Shown here piece after piece: positions 9,091 through 16,736 of a stretch of 38,830 nt of DNA. The DNA lies in contig NZ_FOQC01000021.1 of the NCBI RefSeq assembly GCF_900113645.1, positions 1-38,830 on the forward strand. Reading direction: 5' to 3'. The notes beneath the pieces are model-generated. The model did not search any database. It was not told where the DNA came from and saw nothing but the letters and a program-made list of their open reading frames with translations. Numbering within the stretch: the stretch's first letter is position 1; every line of letters starts with the position of its first letter. Made by a program: the position numbers and the translations under genes. Source of the stretch: Trichococcus flocculiformis (lineage in GTDB: Bacteria > Bacillota > Bacilli > Lactobacillales > Aerococcaceae).

Positions 9091-10065
9091 ATGTCAAAAG
9101 ATATCATTTCCATCGTCGTTCCTTGCCACAACGAGGAAGAGATGGTGCCGATTTTCCATAAAGAAATAACAGCGGTCAGCGAACAGTTGCCGGATGCCGT
9201 ATTCGAAATGATTTTCGTGAACGACGGCTCGAAAGATGCCACGCTGGCTGAATTGAAGCGAGTTGCTTCTTTGGATGAGCGCGTGCACTACCTTTCCTTT
9301 TCGCGCAACTTCGGCAAAGAAGCGGCGATGGTTGCGGGGCTGCGCCACGCGACCGGTAATTACGTTGCCGTGATGGATGCCGATCTCCAGGACCCGCCGG
9401 CTATGCTGGTGGAGATGGTTGCCCTGATCCGCACAGGCGAATATGATTGCATCGGGACGAAACGCCTTGACCGCAAAGGCGAACCGCCGATCCGATCCTT
9501 TTTCGCGCGGCAGTTCTACCACCTGATCAACCGCATCTCAGATACCGAGATCGTCGACGGCGCCCGGGATTTCCGGCTGATGACGCGCCAGATGGTCGAT
9601 GCGGTCCTTGAGATGACTGAATACAACCGTTTTTCGAAGGGAATCTTCAGTTGGGTCGGCTTCGAGACGAAGTACCTGTCCTACGAAAATCAAGAACGCG
9701 TCGCCGGCAAGACAACTTGGTCGTTCTGGAGCCTGTTCAAATATTCGCTGGACGGAATTGTGGCCTTTTCCGAGGCACCGTTGGCGATCGCGGCCTTCAC
9801 CGGTTTCCTGTCGTTCGCCGTTGCGATTTTGGCAGCCTTGATCCTGACAGTGCGGACGCTGGTTTTCGGCAACGCAACTTCCGGCTGGACTTCGCTCATC
9901 GTTATCATCTTAGGGATGGGCGGCTTGCAATTGCTCTGTCTGGGGATCCTCGGTAAATATCTGGGGAAAACCTTCATGGAGACGAAGCGGCGTCCGCTCT
10001 ATATATTGAAGGAGACGGACGGTGCCTTGCCGACTGGTCGCAAGGAGGAGCAGAACGATGACTAA
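9091..10065 (+). CDS. GT2 family polyprenyl-phosphate glycosyltransferase (GtrB/DPM1-like)
   Basis: This membrane-bound glycosyltransferase of 324 residues probably moves a sugar from a nucleotide donor to a polyprenyl phosphate on the inner face of the membrane. The N-terminal GT-A domain shows VVPCHNEE, the DxD-type VMDADLQDPP at about residue 96, and the downstream FSKGIFSWVGF region typical of GtrB/YkoT proteins. Two C-terminal transmembrane helices follow (about residues 230-255 and 268-292). The GtrA-like gene overlaps its end by eight bases. Together they make the common pair that builds and flips a lipid-linked sugar for wall or teichoic acid decoration. Confidence 0.88.
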   Translation: MSKDIISIVVPCHNEEEMVPIFHKEITAVSEQLPDAVFEMIFVNDGSKDATLAELKRVASLDERVHYLSFSRNFGKEAAMVAGLRHATGNYVAVMDADLQDPPAMLVEMVALIRTGEYDCIGTKRLDRKGEPPIRSFFARQFYHLINRISDTEIVDGARDFRLMTRQMVDAVLEMTEYNRFSKGIFSWVGFETKYLSYENQERVAGKTTWSFWSLFKYSLDGIVAFSEAPLAIAAFTGFLSFAVAILAALILTVRTLVFGNATSGWTSLIVIILGMGGLQLLCLGILGKYLGKTFMETKRRPLYILKETDGALPTGRKEEQNDD

Positions 10066-10456
10066 AGTGTTGGCTCAAGTGGCAAAATTCGGACTCGTCG
10101 GTGTCGTGGCGACGGTACTGGATTTTCTGATTTTGTTTGTTCTGGCCGACTTCATCGGCCTGCATTACTTGACGGCCGCTGCGTTGGCGTTTGTTGCGGC
10201 GACGTTGTTCAATTACGCGGCGAGCATGCGCTACGTGTTCACGAGCCGCTTTGGCGAAGCTGAGAAGCGCCAGGAATTGTTGCTCTTCTTCACTCTAAGT
10301 GTCATCGGCCTGGGCTTGAACCAAGTGCTGATGTGGGTGTTCGTTGATCAAGTGGCGTTGCATTACCTGGTGGCCAAGATTGCCGCTACTGTGTTCGTGA
10401 TGGCCTGGAATTTCATTTCGCGGAAGATTTGGCTGGAGGATAAGAATGCAGGATGA
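10058..10456 (+). CDS. GtrA-like membrane protein (putative flippase)
   Basis: This is a 132-residue protein with four predicted transmembrane helices, GtrA family. Family members are thought to move polyprenyl-linked sugars across the membrane for surface glycosylation. The start is ATG 10058, with AAGGAGG about eight bases upstream inside the preceding gene. Family features include FGLVGVVATVLDFLILF in helix 1, the FNYAASMRYVF loop, and NFISRKIW near the end. Overlap with the GT2 gene signals translational coupling. Confidence 0.85.
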   Translation: MTKVLAQVAKFGLVGVVATVLDFLILFVLADFIGLHYLTAAALAFVAATLFNYAASMRYVFTSRFGEAEKRQELLLFFTLSVIGLGLNQVLMWVFVDQVALHYLVAKIAATVFVMAWNFISRKIWLEDKNAG

Positions 10457-10481
10457 AGAAAAGCGTGGTTTGGGACCGGAA

Positions 10482-10609
10482 CTCCGGCGACACCATGGTT
10501 GGCCGGAGCTGGAGGTACCCTGCGAGCACCAGCTCCGGTAGGCTGGTTTTCGTCGTAGTTGGAGTCGGAAACGCGTTGCCAGCTCCGGCGAAGACCTCCT
10601 TCGCCGGAG
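10482..10609. repeat. Three-unit palindromic intergenic element, copy C
   Basis: Units lie at 10482-10508, 10533-10564 and 10583-10609, with starts 51 and 50 bp apart. The third is a perfect palindrome, CTCCGGCGAAG/CTTCGCCGGAG. The second is expanded to 32 bp and keeps only CTCC/GGAG ends. It lies in the convergent gap between gtrA and the SDR gene, outside the SDR terminator. Confidence 0.8.
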
Positions 10610-10648
10610 CTGCGGTTCCAATTATCAAGCGGGCAACACAGACATAAG

Positions 10649-10702
10649 AAAAAACGAATGCGGCTGTTCCTCACAAAGGAGGCAGTCGCATTCGTTTTTT
10701 TT
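10649..10702. terminator. Terminator between gtrA and the SDR gene
   Basis: AAAACGAATGCG at 10651 pairs with CGCATTCGTTTT at 10687, with further pairing of CTG/CAG and CCTC/GGAG inside. Runs of A and T flank both sides, so it can serve the SDR gene (minus) and the convergent plus-strand operon. Confidence 0.85.
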
Positions 10703-10719
10703 GTGAGAGTAACCAAAAA

Positions 10720-11481
10720 TCAGTAGCTGGTCCAGCCGCCGTCAACGGTCACGACAGATCCATTGACGAAACTGGCATCGTCAGAAGCCAGAAAGAGTGC
10801 AACGGAAGCGATCTGCTCGGGCATTCCGAAGGCCGGATTAATGGCCATGCCGACGCCGGTTGTTTCCTGGCCGAATGTGCTGATGTTGCCCATTGACTGG
10901 GCGATATTGGTGGCGACAGCTCCTGGGGCGATTGCGTTGCAGCGGATACCTTTTTTCGCGTACATGAAGGCCGTGTTTTTGGTCAGTCCGATGACAGCAT
11001 GTTTGGAAGCGACATAAGCCGCACCGGCACGACCTCCCTGAAGACCGCCGATTGAGGCGATGTTGATGATATTGCCATGGCCATGTTCCAGGAAATATTG
11101 GATGGCTTTACGGCTTGCATACATCGGGCCGTTGACATTGACGGCGAAGACACGGTCCCACCGCGCATTTGTGACTTCTCCGACCGGTTCGAAGCCGTCC
11201 ATGATGCCGGCATTATTGATGAGGATATCCACTTTACCGAAGAAAGTGATTGCAGTGTCAATCATGGCATTTATGTCGGTTTCGATGGAGACATCGGTTT
11301 TGATGGCAGTTGCAGCGTCAGGGGTTTGCGTGTTGATTTCACTTGCGACTTTTTCGGCACCTTCGAAGTTATAATCGGCAACGACCACTTTTGCGCCTTC
11401 TTTAGCAAACAGGCGACAGATGGCTTCGCCCATACCCGAAGCGCCTCCAGTTACAACAGCGACTTTGTTCATCAGTTTCAT
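10720..11481 (-). CDS. Short-chain dehydrogenase/reductase (SDR)
   Basis: This is a classical NAD(P)-dependent oxidoreductase of 253 residues. It has the cofactor loop TGGASGMG (11-18), an acidic ADY at the end of strand 2 (Asp36) that points to NAD(H), the NNAG motif (89-92), and a catalytic triad near Ser143, Tyr156 and Lys160 (YVASK). ATG 11481 is preferred because AAGGAGGAG lies seven to nine bases upstream; the longer frame from 11586 has no ribosome binding site. The family is too broad for a substrate call; acetoin/diacetyl reductase, glucose dehydrogenase or 3-oxoacyl reductase types are possible. A cre-like site in its promoter suggests catabolite control. Confidence 0.85.
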   Translation of the reverse strand: MKLMNKVAVVTGGASGMGEAICRLFAKEGAKVVVADYNFEGAEKVASEINTQTPDAATAIKTDVSIETDINAMIDTAITFFGKVDILINNAGIMDGFEPVGEVTNARWDRVFAVNVNGPMYASRKAIQYFLEHGHGNIINIASIGGLQGGRAGAAYVASKHAVIGLTKNTAFMYAKKGIRCNAIAPGAVATNIAQSMGNISTFGQETTGVGMAINPAFGMPEQIASVALFLASDDASFVNGSVVTVDGGWTSY

Positions 11482-11521
11482 GTCGTTCTCCTCCTTATGC
11501 CTTGCTGGTCTAATTATATCA

Positions 11522-11535
11522 CGACAACGCTTACA
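11522..11535 (-). promoter_or_regulatory. cre-like site at the SDR promoter
   Basis: Read on the minus strand, TGTAAGCGTTGTCG matches the cre consensus TGWNANCGNTNWCA at all but the last base. It lies four bases upstream of a perfect -10 TATAAT (11518-11513), where CcpA would block RNA polymerase. Confidence 0.5.
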
Positions 11536-11649
11536 AGTTTGAGGTGACGATCCACTCAAAATAAAAAATATAAAAAGCGATGGCATATTTCCACATTTCA
11601 GATAAAATAGAGTGATAATAAGGTGAGGAAAGGGTGTGGAGAGCAGAAG

Positions 11650-12300
11650 ATGGCAAATTATCCATTCGACAAGGAGCGCAGCCTCCTGAAGACGGACGAA
11701 TCGACCAGAATAACAATGTTGCTGCTAAATGTATTTCTGATCGTGACTGCCGTATCTTTGACAATCAGCTTCTATATCCTCGCCAATCTGGAAATCAATG
11801 AGGAACCGGTCGTTTCCGACATCATCATCGTACCTGAAGGCGCGCCGGAACGAGGAGTCAAGGCCTCAGAACTGTTGGAAGCAGGTTATTCCGAATCCGG
11901 CAAGATCATCGTTTCTCCGCTGCTTGTGGATGCCGAACTATTGCATCTGCAGCCCTACGGCGAACTTGGGATGATGGATGATGATATACTGGCGGATTAC
12001 CAAGCGACCAGTACGTGGACCAATGCCATATACAGTATCGCGTTGATGGAAGAAAATGGTTTCGACACAGCGATTGTTGTGTCGAGCGATTATCACATGA
12101 ACCGGGTCAAGTACAGCTTCGAGAAAGCTGCAAAAGGAAAGGATATGACATTCATCTATGTGTCAGCTGGCGGTCCGTACGGCTTGCCATGGATCGAAAC
12201 CCAACTCGGGAGACGCCTGGCGCAGCATGAAATCTTTAAAACAATCGGTTATTGGCTAGGTTTGTATCATTTCATCGATATCGGCGAAGGCGGCTCTTAA
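11650..12300 (+). CDS. YdcF-like (DUF218) membrane-anchored protein
   Basis: This protein of 216 residues has one transmembrane segment near residues 22-45 and a C-terminal DUF218/YdcF domain. The family pattern is seen in DIIIVPEGAPERGVKASELL, STWTNAIYSIALME and VVSSDYHMNRVKYSF. Family members such as SanA and ElyC relate to envelope functions, but the biochemical role is poorly known. ATG 11650 is used because GGAG at 11638 gives good spacing; an in-frame GTG at 11623 is an alternative. It is transcribed divergently from the SDR gene. Confidence 0.75.
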   Translation: MANYPFDKERSLLKTDESTRITMLLLNVFLIVTAVSLTISFYILANLEINEEPVVSDIIIVPEGAPERGVKASELLEAGYSESGKIIVSPLLVDAELLHLQPYGELGMMDDDILADYQATSTWTNAIYSIALMEENGFDTAIVVSSDYHMNRVKYSFEKAAKGKDMTFIYVSAGGPYGLPWIETQLGRRLAQHEIFKTIGYWLGLYHFIDIGEGGS

Positions 12301-12339
12301 TGGGGAGTGCGTCTTTTTTTATGGTTCGGGGTACCTGAT

Positions 12340-12469
12340 TTCCGGTAAGATGGTGGCTCGCCGGAGATTGGGTGTGGATTCACCAGCTCAATTCCGGCGA
12401 GGAAGGCTTGAGCGGAGAACAACGCATAATCATAGTTGTTTCCTCCGGCGAGGCAAACGTTCCCCGGAG
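12340..12469. repeat. Three-unit palindromic intergenic element, copy D
   Basis: Units lie at 12340-12366, 12392-12417 and 12443-12469, with starts 52 and 51 bp apart. The first two open with TTCCGG instead of CTCCGG. A weak fourth half-unit may lie at 12483-12504. The element fills the gap after the YdcF-like gene and before rloA, both on the plus strand. The rest of this gap (12470-12662) shows no gene. Confidence 0.75.
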
Positions 12470-12662
12470 CTGGAGAGCCCCTCCCCCGGATTTGTTCGCC
12501 GCAGTGTGGTCTTCGCTGATGATGCAAACCTCCACAAATTCCCTACAAATCCGCGCATTTGTATCCGTTTGCAATAATGTTATCCGCTTTTGCATTCTTG
12601 ACGGTTATTCTTAGAAGAAAAGCCGCCAGGGTGCTATACTTTTTGGTATAGGAGGTGTCGAG

Positions 12663-13892
12663 ATGCTTGTAGAAATAGTGGTGGAGAATTTTTTTTCCTT
12701 TAAAGATGAGGCTACCTTTTCGATGGTCGCCAGCCCGATCGGCGAACACCCGGAGTCCGTCTATGGCAAAAACCATATCGCTGTGACAAAATTGGCGACG
12801 ATCTATGGGGCGAATGCCAGCGGGAAAAGCAATCTGCTGAAGGCCATGAAGATGATCCAGGAAGGCCTTCTGTTGCAGAAGTGCTCATCCAGTGAATGGC
12901 TCGACCATATCGAACCGTTCCATCTGGATGCGCGCACCGAGAAAAAGGATACGATGTTGGAAGTAAGTTTTCTGTTGGACGGGAAGCTTTATCGCTATGG
13001 TTTTTTCGTCAACCGCAAACGGGTTACCGAAGAATTCCTTTACCTGGAAGGCGACGATCAGAAGGATCTGTTTTTCCGGAATGCGACCGGACAGATCGCC
13101 GGTGGAGAATGGGCTGAAATGTTCCGCGACATCATTTTGGACGATACGCGTTTGGCCTTGTCTTCGTTGCTTTCCGCTCCTGAATCAGCTGAACATCCGG
13201 AACTGAAACTGTTCATAGAATGGTTCACGGAGATGCGCATCATCCTCGACACTTCGAAAATCGGATTGTCGATTTCGATGGCGAAGATGCACCTGTCAAA
13301 ATACAAGCATAATCTCTTGGCCTTGATTCAGGTGGCCGATCCGTCCATTCAGGATATTGTTGTTCACGAATTGGAAAATTCGCGCAATGGGAGGCCGGAA
13401 CTTGCCTTTTTTGTCGTCAAGACACGGCGCAATGAAGCCGGGGAATCGGAGCTCCATTGCGAAAATTTCCGTTTCCAGGATACCGAATCGGCAGGTACGG
13501 TCAAGCTTTTGGCTTTGGCCGGTCCGATCATCGAGGCGCTCGAAAAAGGTGGACTGTTGATGGTCGATGAAATGGATACGCAATTCCACACTTTGATGAC
13601 GCGCTACGTGCTGGAACTTTTTTCCGGCGACGTCAACGATAAGGGTGCGCAGATGATATACTCGACGCACGATATCACGAACCTTTCCAGCAACCTTTTC
13701 CGCAGGGATCAAGTCTGGTTCGTGGAAAAGGACACGTACAGCGCCAGCCACCTGACTTCCTTGGTTGAATATCGTTTTGATGACGAGGAAAGGAAGAATA
13801 GTTTTGAATTTTACCGCAACTACCTGAACGGCAAATATGGGGCAATCCCATTTCCTCGGCCGTTGGATTGGTGGGTCGACAATGGAAAATAG
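12663..13892 (+). CDS. rloA: RloA/AbiLi-like AAA-family ATPase (defence module)
   Basis: This is a 409-residue ATPase of the COG1106/RloA type, related to SMC/OLD-like AAA proteins. Walker A is GANASGKSN (49-57), a signature-like ESAGTVKLLAL follows, Walker B is LLMVDEMD (Asp302, Glu303), and the switch histidine is His336 in YSTHD. The next gene, a RloB homologue, overlaps by 11 bases. RloA/RloB and the lactococcal AbiLi/AbiLii pair are abortive-infection or restriction-linked systems in which the ATPase is thought to sense infection or hold back the nuclease partner. AGGAGG precedes ATG 12663. No restriction-modification genes are nearby, so this is a stand-alone pair. Confidence 0.85.
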   Translation: MLVEIVVENFFSFKDEATFSMVASPIGEHPESVYGKNHIAVTKLATIYGANASGKSNLLKAMKMIQEGLLLQKCSSSEWLDHIEPFHLDARTEKKDTMLEVSFLLDGKLYRYGFFVNRKRVTEEFLYLEGDDQKDLFFRNATGQIAGGEWAEMFRDIILDDTRLALSSLLSAPESAEHPELKLFIEWFTEMRIILDTSKIGLSISMAKMHLSKYKHNLLALIQVADPSIQDIVVHELENSRNGRPELAFFVVKTRRNEAGESELHCENFRFQDTESAGTVKLLALAGPIIEALEKGGLLMVDEMDTQFHTLMTRYVLELFSGDVNDKGAQMIYSTHDITNLSSNLFRRDQVWFVEKDTYSASHLTSLVEYRFDDEERKNSFEFYRNYLNGKYGAIPFPRPLDWWVDNGK

Positions 13893-14496
13893 AAGAAGAG
13901 AACACAAGAAAAAATTTGAACGGCCGGTCGGAACGAAAAGGCCGGAAAAAACTTTCCTGATTCTTTGCGAAGGCACTAAAACCGAACCGAACTACTTCCG
14001 CAGTTTTCACGTCATCTCGGCGCAGGTCGAAATCGTTGGTACAGCGATGAATACGATGTCTTTAGTCAACCATGCGCGAGAGGTCGTCAAGGGTCGACCG
14101 GACGAATATGATGAAATTTGGCTGGTATTCGATAAGGATTCATTTGACCGGGATATCTTCAATGAAGCCGTCTTTTTCTGTGAAACGCATTACCGGCAAG
14201 GCTTCCGTGCCGCCTACAGCAACGAAGCTTTCGAAATCTGGTATCTGCTGCATTTTGAGCTGATCAAAAAATCGATTTCACGTTTCCATTATCCTGATAT
14301 GCTGTCGAAACGACTGGGATTTTTCTACAAAAAAAATCATCCGCATATGTATAACGTACTATTATCAAGGCAACCGGCAGCCATCCAGAACGCCAAGAAA
14401 CTCTACAGTCAGCGCTCGCCGTCGCCTGCCCGCGACAATCCGTCCACGACCGTTTTCATGCTGGTCGAGGAGCTGAACAAGCATCTGAGGAAATAA
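13882..14496 (+). CDS. rloB: RloB/AbiLii-like TOPRIM nuclease (defence effector)
   Basis: This is a 204-residue protein of the RloB family with a TOPRIM-like fold. The metal site is suggested by FLILCEGTKTEPNYF (Glu30), LVFDKDSFD (Asp84, Asp86) and the downstream NEAFEIWYLLH segment. ATG 13882 lies inside the end of rloA and starts MENRRREHKKK, the usual basic N-terminus. It is the presumed toxic effector of the RloA/RloB pair, acting on nucleic acid when released. The overlap indicates fixed stoichiometry. Confidence 0.85.
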   Translation: MENRRREHKKKFERPVGTKRPEKTFLILCEGTKTEPNYFRSFHVISAQVEIVGTAMNTMSLVNHAREVVKGRPDEYDEIWLVFDKDSFDRDIFNEAVFFCETHYRQGFRAAYSNEAFEIWYLLHFELIKKSISRFHYPDMLSKRLGFFYKKNHPHMYNVLLSRQPAAIQNAKKLYSQRSPSPARDNPSTTVFMLVEELNKHLRK

Positions 14497-14610
14497 TTTA
14501 AAAAAGTTCAAAAATAAAAAAAGCTGGAACGATTTTTTGCGAATAATACCAGTGTAGGTCTTATCAAGCAGCTAAGGCCACTTAAAAAGACAAAAGGGGA
14601 TTGATTGCAT

Positions 14611-14865
14611 ATGTTCATGACACCGGTATTGGGAATGGATTTCTTGGAGGATAAGAAAGGGGTCGTCATTCATTTTGTCGAAGACGACACATTAGCGGAA
14701 GAGTATCTGTTCGAAACAACCGATGAGGCAGCCGCGTTTTTCAGAAGCTGCCAAAACTTGTGCGAGGAGGTCAAAGAGGAACCGCTAGAGGTCCAATATG
14801 CCCTCATCAGAGAGTTTTTGGATCTGGACATCGGCAAATTCAACTACGAACGCGCTTATTATTGA
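14611..14865 (+). CDS. Small acidic protein of unknown function
   Basis: This is an 84-residue acidic cytoplasmic protein that I do not recognise. It has no membrane segment or signal peptide. The sequence reads as a compact alpha/beta fold with an N-terminal strand region (GVVIHFVEDD) and a helix (TTDEAAAFFRSCQNLCEEV). AAAGGGGA at 14593-14600 supports ATG 14611. It lies 114 bases after rloB on the same strand and has its own strong terminator. It may be an independent housekeeping gene or an accessory of the defence pair; the sequence does not decide. Confidence 0.65.
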   Translation: MFMTPVLGMDFLEDKKGVVIHFVEDDTLAEEYLFETTDEAAAFFRSCQNLCEEVKEEPLEVQYALIREFLDLDIGKFNYERAYY

Positions 14866-14874
14866 TAAACATAA

Positions 14875-14921
14875 GAAAAAGAAGGCCAGACCCGGTATGC
14901 TTCAGGGCTGGCCTTCTTTTT
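14875..14921. terminator. Bidirectional intrinsic terminator
   Basis: AAAAAGAAGGCCAG pairs perfectly with CTGGCCTTCTTTTT around an 18-base loop. It lies ten bases after the small acidic gene. Confidence 0.9.
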
Positions 14922-14944
14922 GGCGCCGGAATTGGCGCCCTCAG

Positions 14945-15072
14945 CTCCGGCGAGGGGTCGGATCGCCGGATGTCACCGGTAATGATGGGCTTCATCTTCG
15001 ACGAAGCCTGCCTCATCGGAGCAGGAATCAAAAATGTGGACTGAACTGCGGCGAAGCCTGCGTTCCCCGGAG
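14945..15072. repeat. Three-unit palindromic intergenic element, copy E
   Basis: Units lie at 14945-14971, 14996-15021 and 15046-15072, with starts 51 and 50 bp apart. The outer units keep CTCCGGCGA or CCCCGGAG arms; the middle one is worn (CTTCGACGA/TCATCGGAG). It lies between the terminator at 14875-14921 and the 3' end of the amidase gene, only 26 bases from that gene's stop. Confidence 0.75.
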
Positions 15073-15098
15073 CAGACCATTCCCGGCGGTAGGCAGGC

Positions 15099-15809
15099 TC
15101 AGTACTGGCGCACCTTCAATTGCTGTCCGATCAAAATCAGGTCACCCGACAGCTGGTTCAGCTGCTTCAGCGTAGCCGGGGTCGTTCCATATTTGCGCGA
15201 CAAGCCCCAGAGCGTTTCGCCTTTCACGACGCGGTGCAGCAGGAACGTGCCGGGCGCGCTGGCAAGGGGAGGCAGCGCGGAGAGGCCGGCCTCGATATCC
15301 TGACGAAAGCGGGCTTGCGACATACCCCAACTCGCGAGGTAGCCGTCCGGATCTGTATGATCGGTCCCGCCGACATTTTTGGAAACCCAGGAATGGGTTT
15401 TGATGCCTTTCTCATGCACGCTCGCTCCGCTGTTCAGCGTGCAGGGGATGCCTGCTTCCAGCGCCAATTTCTGCAGCAGCCAAACGTAGGCTTTGTAGTC
15501 CTGTTCAAAAATGGAGCGATTGTTCGTCCGCGCCAGCTCGACTTGGGCATAGGCATAACCGTTCGCTTTCGGGCCGACACCCCATTGGACTTTGCCGACG
15601 TTGGCGATCTGGATTATTTTCCCGCCTCCGCCGACCCAATGGGAAACGAAGGCGTTTTGCCAGTTGCGCAGCATGTAACTGACTTCGTTCTCGAGGCTAT
15701 TTTTGCCGACGTTGTTCGGATTGCCGGACTCGTGGGCGATGATCAGGTTGCTTGCGGTGAGTGGATTCTGGTAGATGGAAAAGATGCGTTTTTCGATCGT
15801 GTAGTTCAT
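15099..15809 (-). CDS. N-acetylmuramoyl-L-alanine amidase with LysM (endolysin-like)
   Basis: This is a 236-residue peptidoglycan hydrolase. The N-terminal Amidase_2/PGRP domain (about 1-170) has the zinc-ligand segments LIIAHESG (His26) and HTDPDGYL, plus SHWVGGGGKIIQI. A single LysM wall-binding domain lies at about 190-235 (VVKGETLWGLSRKYGTT...). There is no signal peptide, so export would need a holin or lysis, as for phage endolysins. No other phage genes are near. GAGGAGG precedes ATG 15809. A terminator-like hairpin stands just upstream of that ribosome binding site, hinting at attenuation. Confidence 0.88.
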   Translation of the reverse strand: MNYTIEKRIFSIYQNPLTASNLIIAHESGNPNNVGKNSLENEVSYMLRNWQNAFVSHWVGGGGKIIQIANVGKVQWGVGPKANGYAYAQVELARTNNRSIFEQDYKAYVWLLQKLALEAGIPCTLNSGASVHEKGIKTHSWVSKNVGGTDHTDPDGYLASWGMSQARFRQDIEAGLSALPPLASAPGTFLLHRVVKGETLWGLSRKYGTTPATLKQLNQLSGDLILIGQQLKVRQY

Positions 15810-15829
15810 ACTATTCCTCCTCTAATTTG

Positions 15830-15865
15830 TAAAACAGCCGCCCGGAATCGCATCCGGGCGGCTGT
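15830..15865 (-). terminator. Terminator-like hairpin in the amidase leader
   Basis: ACAGCCGCCCGGA (15834-15846) is fully complementary to 15853-15865. On the minus strand the stem is followed by TTTTAC and then by the amidase ribosome binding site within about 20 bases. There is no room for a promoter between hairpin and gene, so transcripts must read through it. This fits an attenuator, or the end of the DUF2922 operon with occasional read-through. Confidence 0.6.
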
Positions 15866-15893
15866 CTGTTGTTGATGAAAACTTAAGTTGTCC

Positions 15894-15918
15894 AGCAGTC
15901 CAAGCGGCTTGTACTGCT
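15894..15918. other. 25-bp nearly perfect palindrome upstream of the amidase leader
   Basis: AGCAGT/ACTGCT arms enclose CAAGC/GCTTG with a one-base centre and a single mismatch pair. It lies 28 bases upstream (minus strand) of the terminator-like hairpin. It could be an operator, an RNA hairpin or part of a competing leader fold. No gene is seen in 15866-16017. Confidence 0.4.
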
Positions 15919-16017
15919 TTTCTGATATAACTAGGTAAATGTAAAATTTTTTAAGTTCAAAAGTACATCACCGTAGGTGTTCCACAGGATTGCAAAATGT
16001 TTCATGCATCCAATGTA

Positions 16018-16140
16018 GATGGCTAGCTTCACGGGTTAGCCCTTCGGAAATTAGATAAATCTGACCCATTGCGCTCTACGATGCTCATTCAGGGCCAGAT
16101 TTCCTAAATTTCTTTCAGGGCTGAACGAACCCGTTCCGCT
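16018..16140. repeat. Long palindromic element (MITE-like), full-length copy
   Basis: The element opens with GATGGCTAGCTTCACGGG and ends with GGGCTGAACGAACCCG. An inner inverted repeat pairs 16047-16067 with 16092-16112 (16 of 21 positions), so the whole would fold into one long hairpin. It has no ORF. A 50-bp version of the same ends is at 30438-30487. It lies just past the DUF2922 gene's 3' end. Confidence 0.65.
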
Positions 16141-16150
16141 TTTCTTTTTT

Positions 16151-16384
16151 TTATTCGGCTTCGGCGATCAGGTCGGTGATGGTGCGTTCCACGTAGCGGG
16201 CGCTGTTGACTGCCGTGAATGGGTTGATGCCTTTCACTTCGAACGCGTTCAGGCCGATGATGGCGTCCATTGCTGGTTGCAGTTCAACCGCTGTCAACCC
16301 ACTTTTCGGGTTCTTGACACTCAAGTTGCGGGTTTTTCCGTCGGCCGTCAAAAATTTCAATTCCAAGGTTACTGTTGTCGTCAT
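16151..16384 (-). CDS. DUF2922 family small protein
   Basis: This is a 77-residue soluble protein matching the DUF2922 pattern (LELKFLTADGKTRNLSV near the start, then LTAVELQPAMDAIIGLNAFE). ATG 16384 is used because GGAGG then lies eight bases away; 16390 is too close. Function unknown. It follows a DUF1659 gene and a sigma-factor gene on the same strand, a recurrent order in Gram-positive genomes as far as I recall. Confidence 0.75.
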   Translation of the reverse strand: MTTTVTLELKFLTADGKTRNLSVKNPKSGLTAVELQPAMDAIIGLNAFEVKGINPFTAVNSARYVERTITDLIAEAE

Positions 16385-16437
16385 GTTCATTTCCTCCTAG
16401 ATGTCTGATGGGTGCTTATCGTTCTGTTTCGGTTGGC

Positions 16438-16644
16438 TTAAGCGATGGAGTAGCGGTTCTTTTCGACGACGACTGCGTAAGCAGCGGGCAGGTCGACGAG
16501 TCCGGATACGGCTGACTGGCAGGATTGGACCTGTTCAGCAGTGACGCCTGGTTTCAGGTTCGCGAATGACTGTTTGACTTCCTTCTCGTTTGCAAAATCA
16601 TTGAAATAAAGCTCGATGTTTCCTTCTTCGTATTGTTTCACCAT
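16438..16644 (-). CDS. DUF1659 family small protein
   Basis: This is a 68-residue protein with a DUF1659-like pattern: YNDFANEKEVKQSFANL-type helix, GVTAEQVQ, and a C-terminal strand ending NRYSIA. The start at 16644 has GGAGG eight bases upstream. It sits between the sigma-factor gene and DUF2922; DUF1659 and DUF2922 proteins often occur as neighbours and look distantly related in layout. Function unknown. Confidence 0.7.
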   Translation of the reverse strand: MVKQYEEGNIELYFNDFANEKEVKQSFANLKPGVTAEQVQSCQSAVSGLVDLPAAYAVVVEKNRYSIA

Positions 16645-16704
16645 TTGGCATTCCTCCATTTTCTTTTCTGGTAAGTGTCATGACTGCTTACACCTATAAC
16701 GACG

Positions 16705-16736
16705 AAAGGGGACAGGCAATCTGTAACCCCACCTTT
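16705..16736 (-). terminator. Hairpin after the sigma-factor gene (weak terminator or processing site)
   Basis: AAAGGGGACAG at 16705 pairs with CTGTAACCCC and ACCTTT at 16721-16736 with small bulges. There is no T-run beyond it, so read-through into DUF1659/DUF2922 is likely, perhaps adjusting their level. Confidence 0.4.

Noticed and set aside
12663-14496. RloC or PrrC anticodon nuclease, or PARIS system
   Set aside because: The ATPase lacks the long coiled coil and HEPN-type motif of RloC/PrrC, and the partner fits RloB rather than AriB by length and motif layout.
15099-15809. Amidase gene as part of a prophage
   Set aside because: It looks like an endolysin but has no holin, tail or integrase genes around it, so a prophage cannot be claimed.
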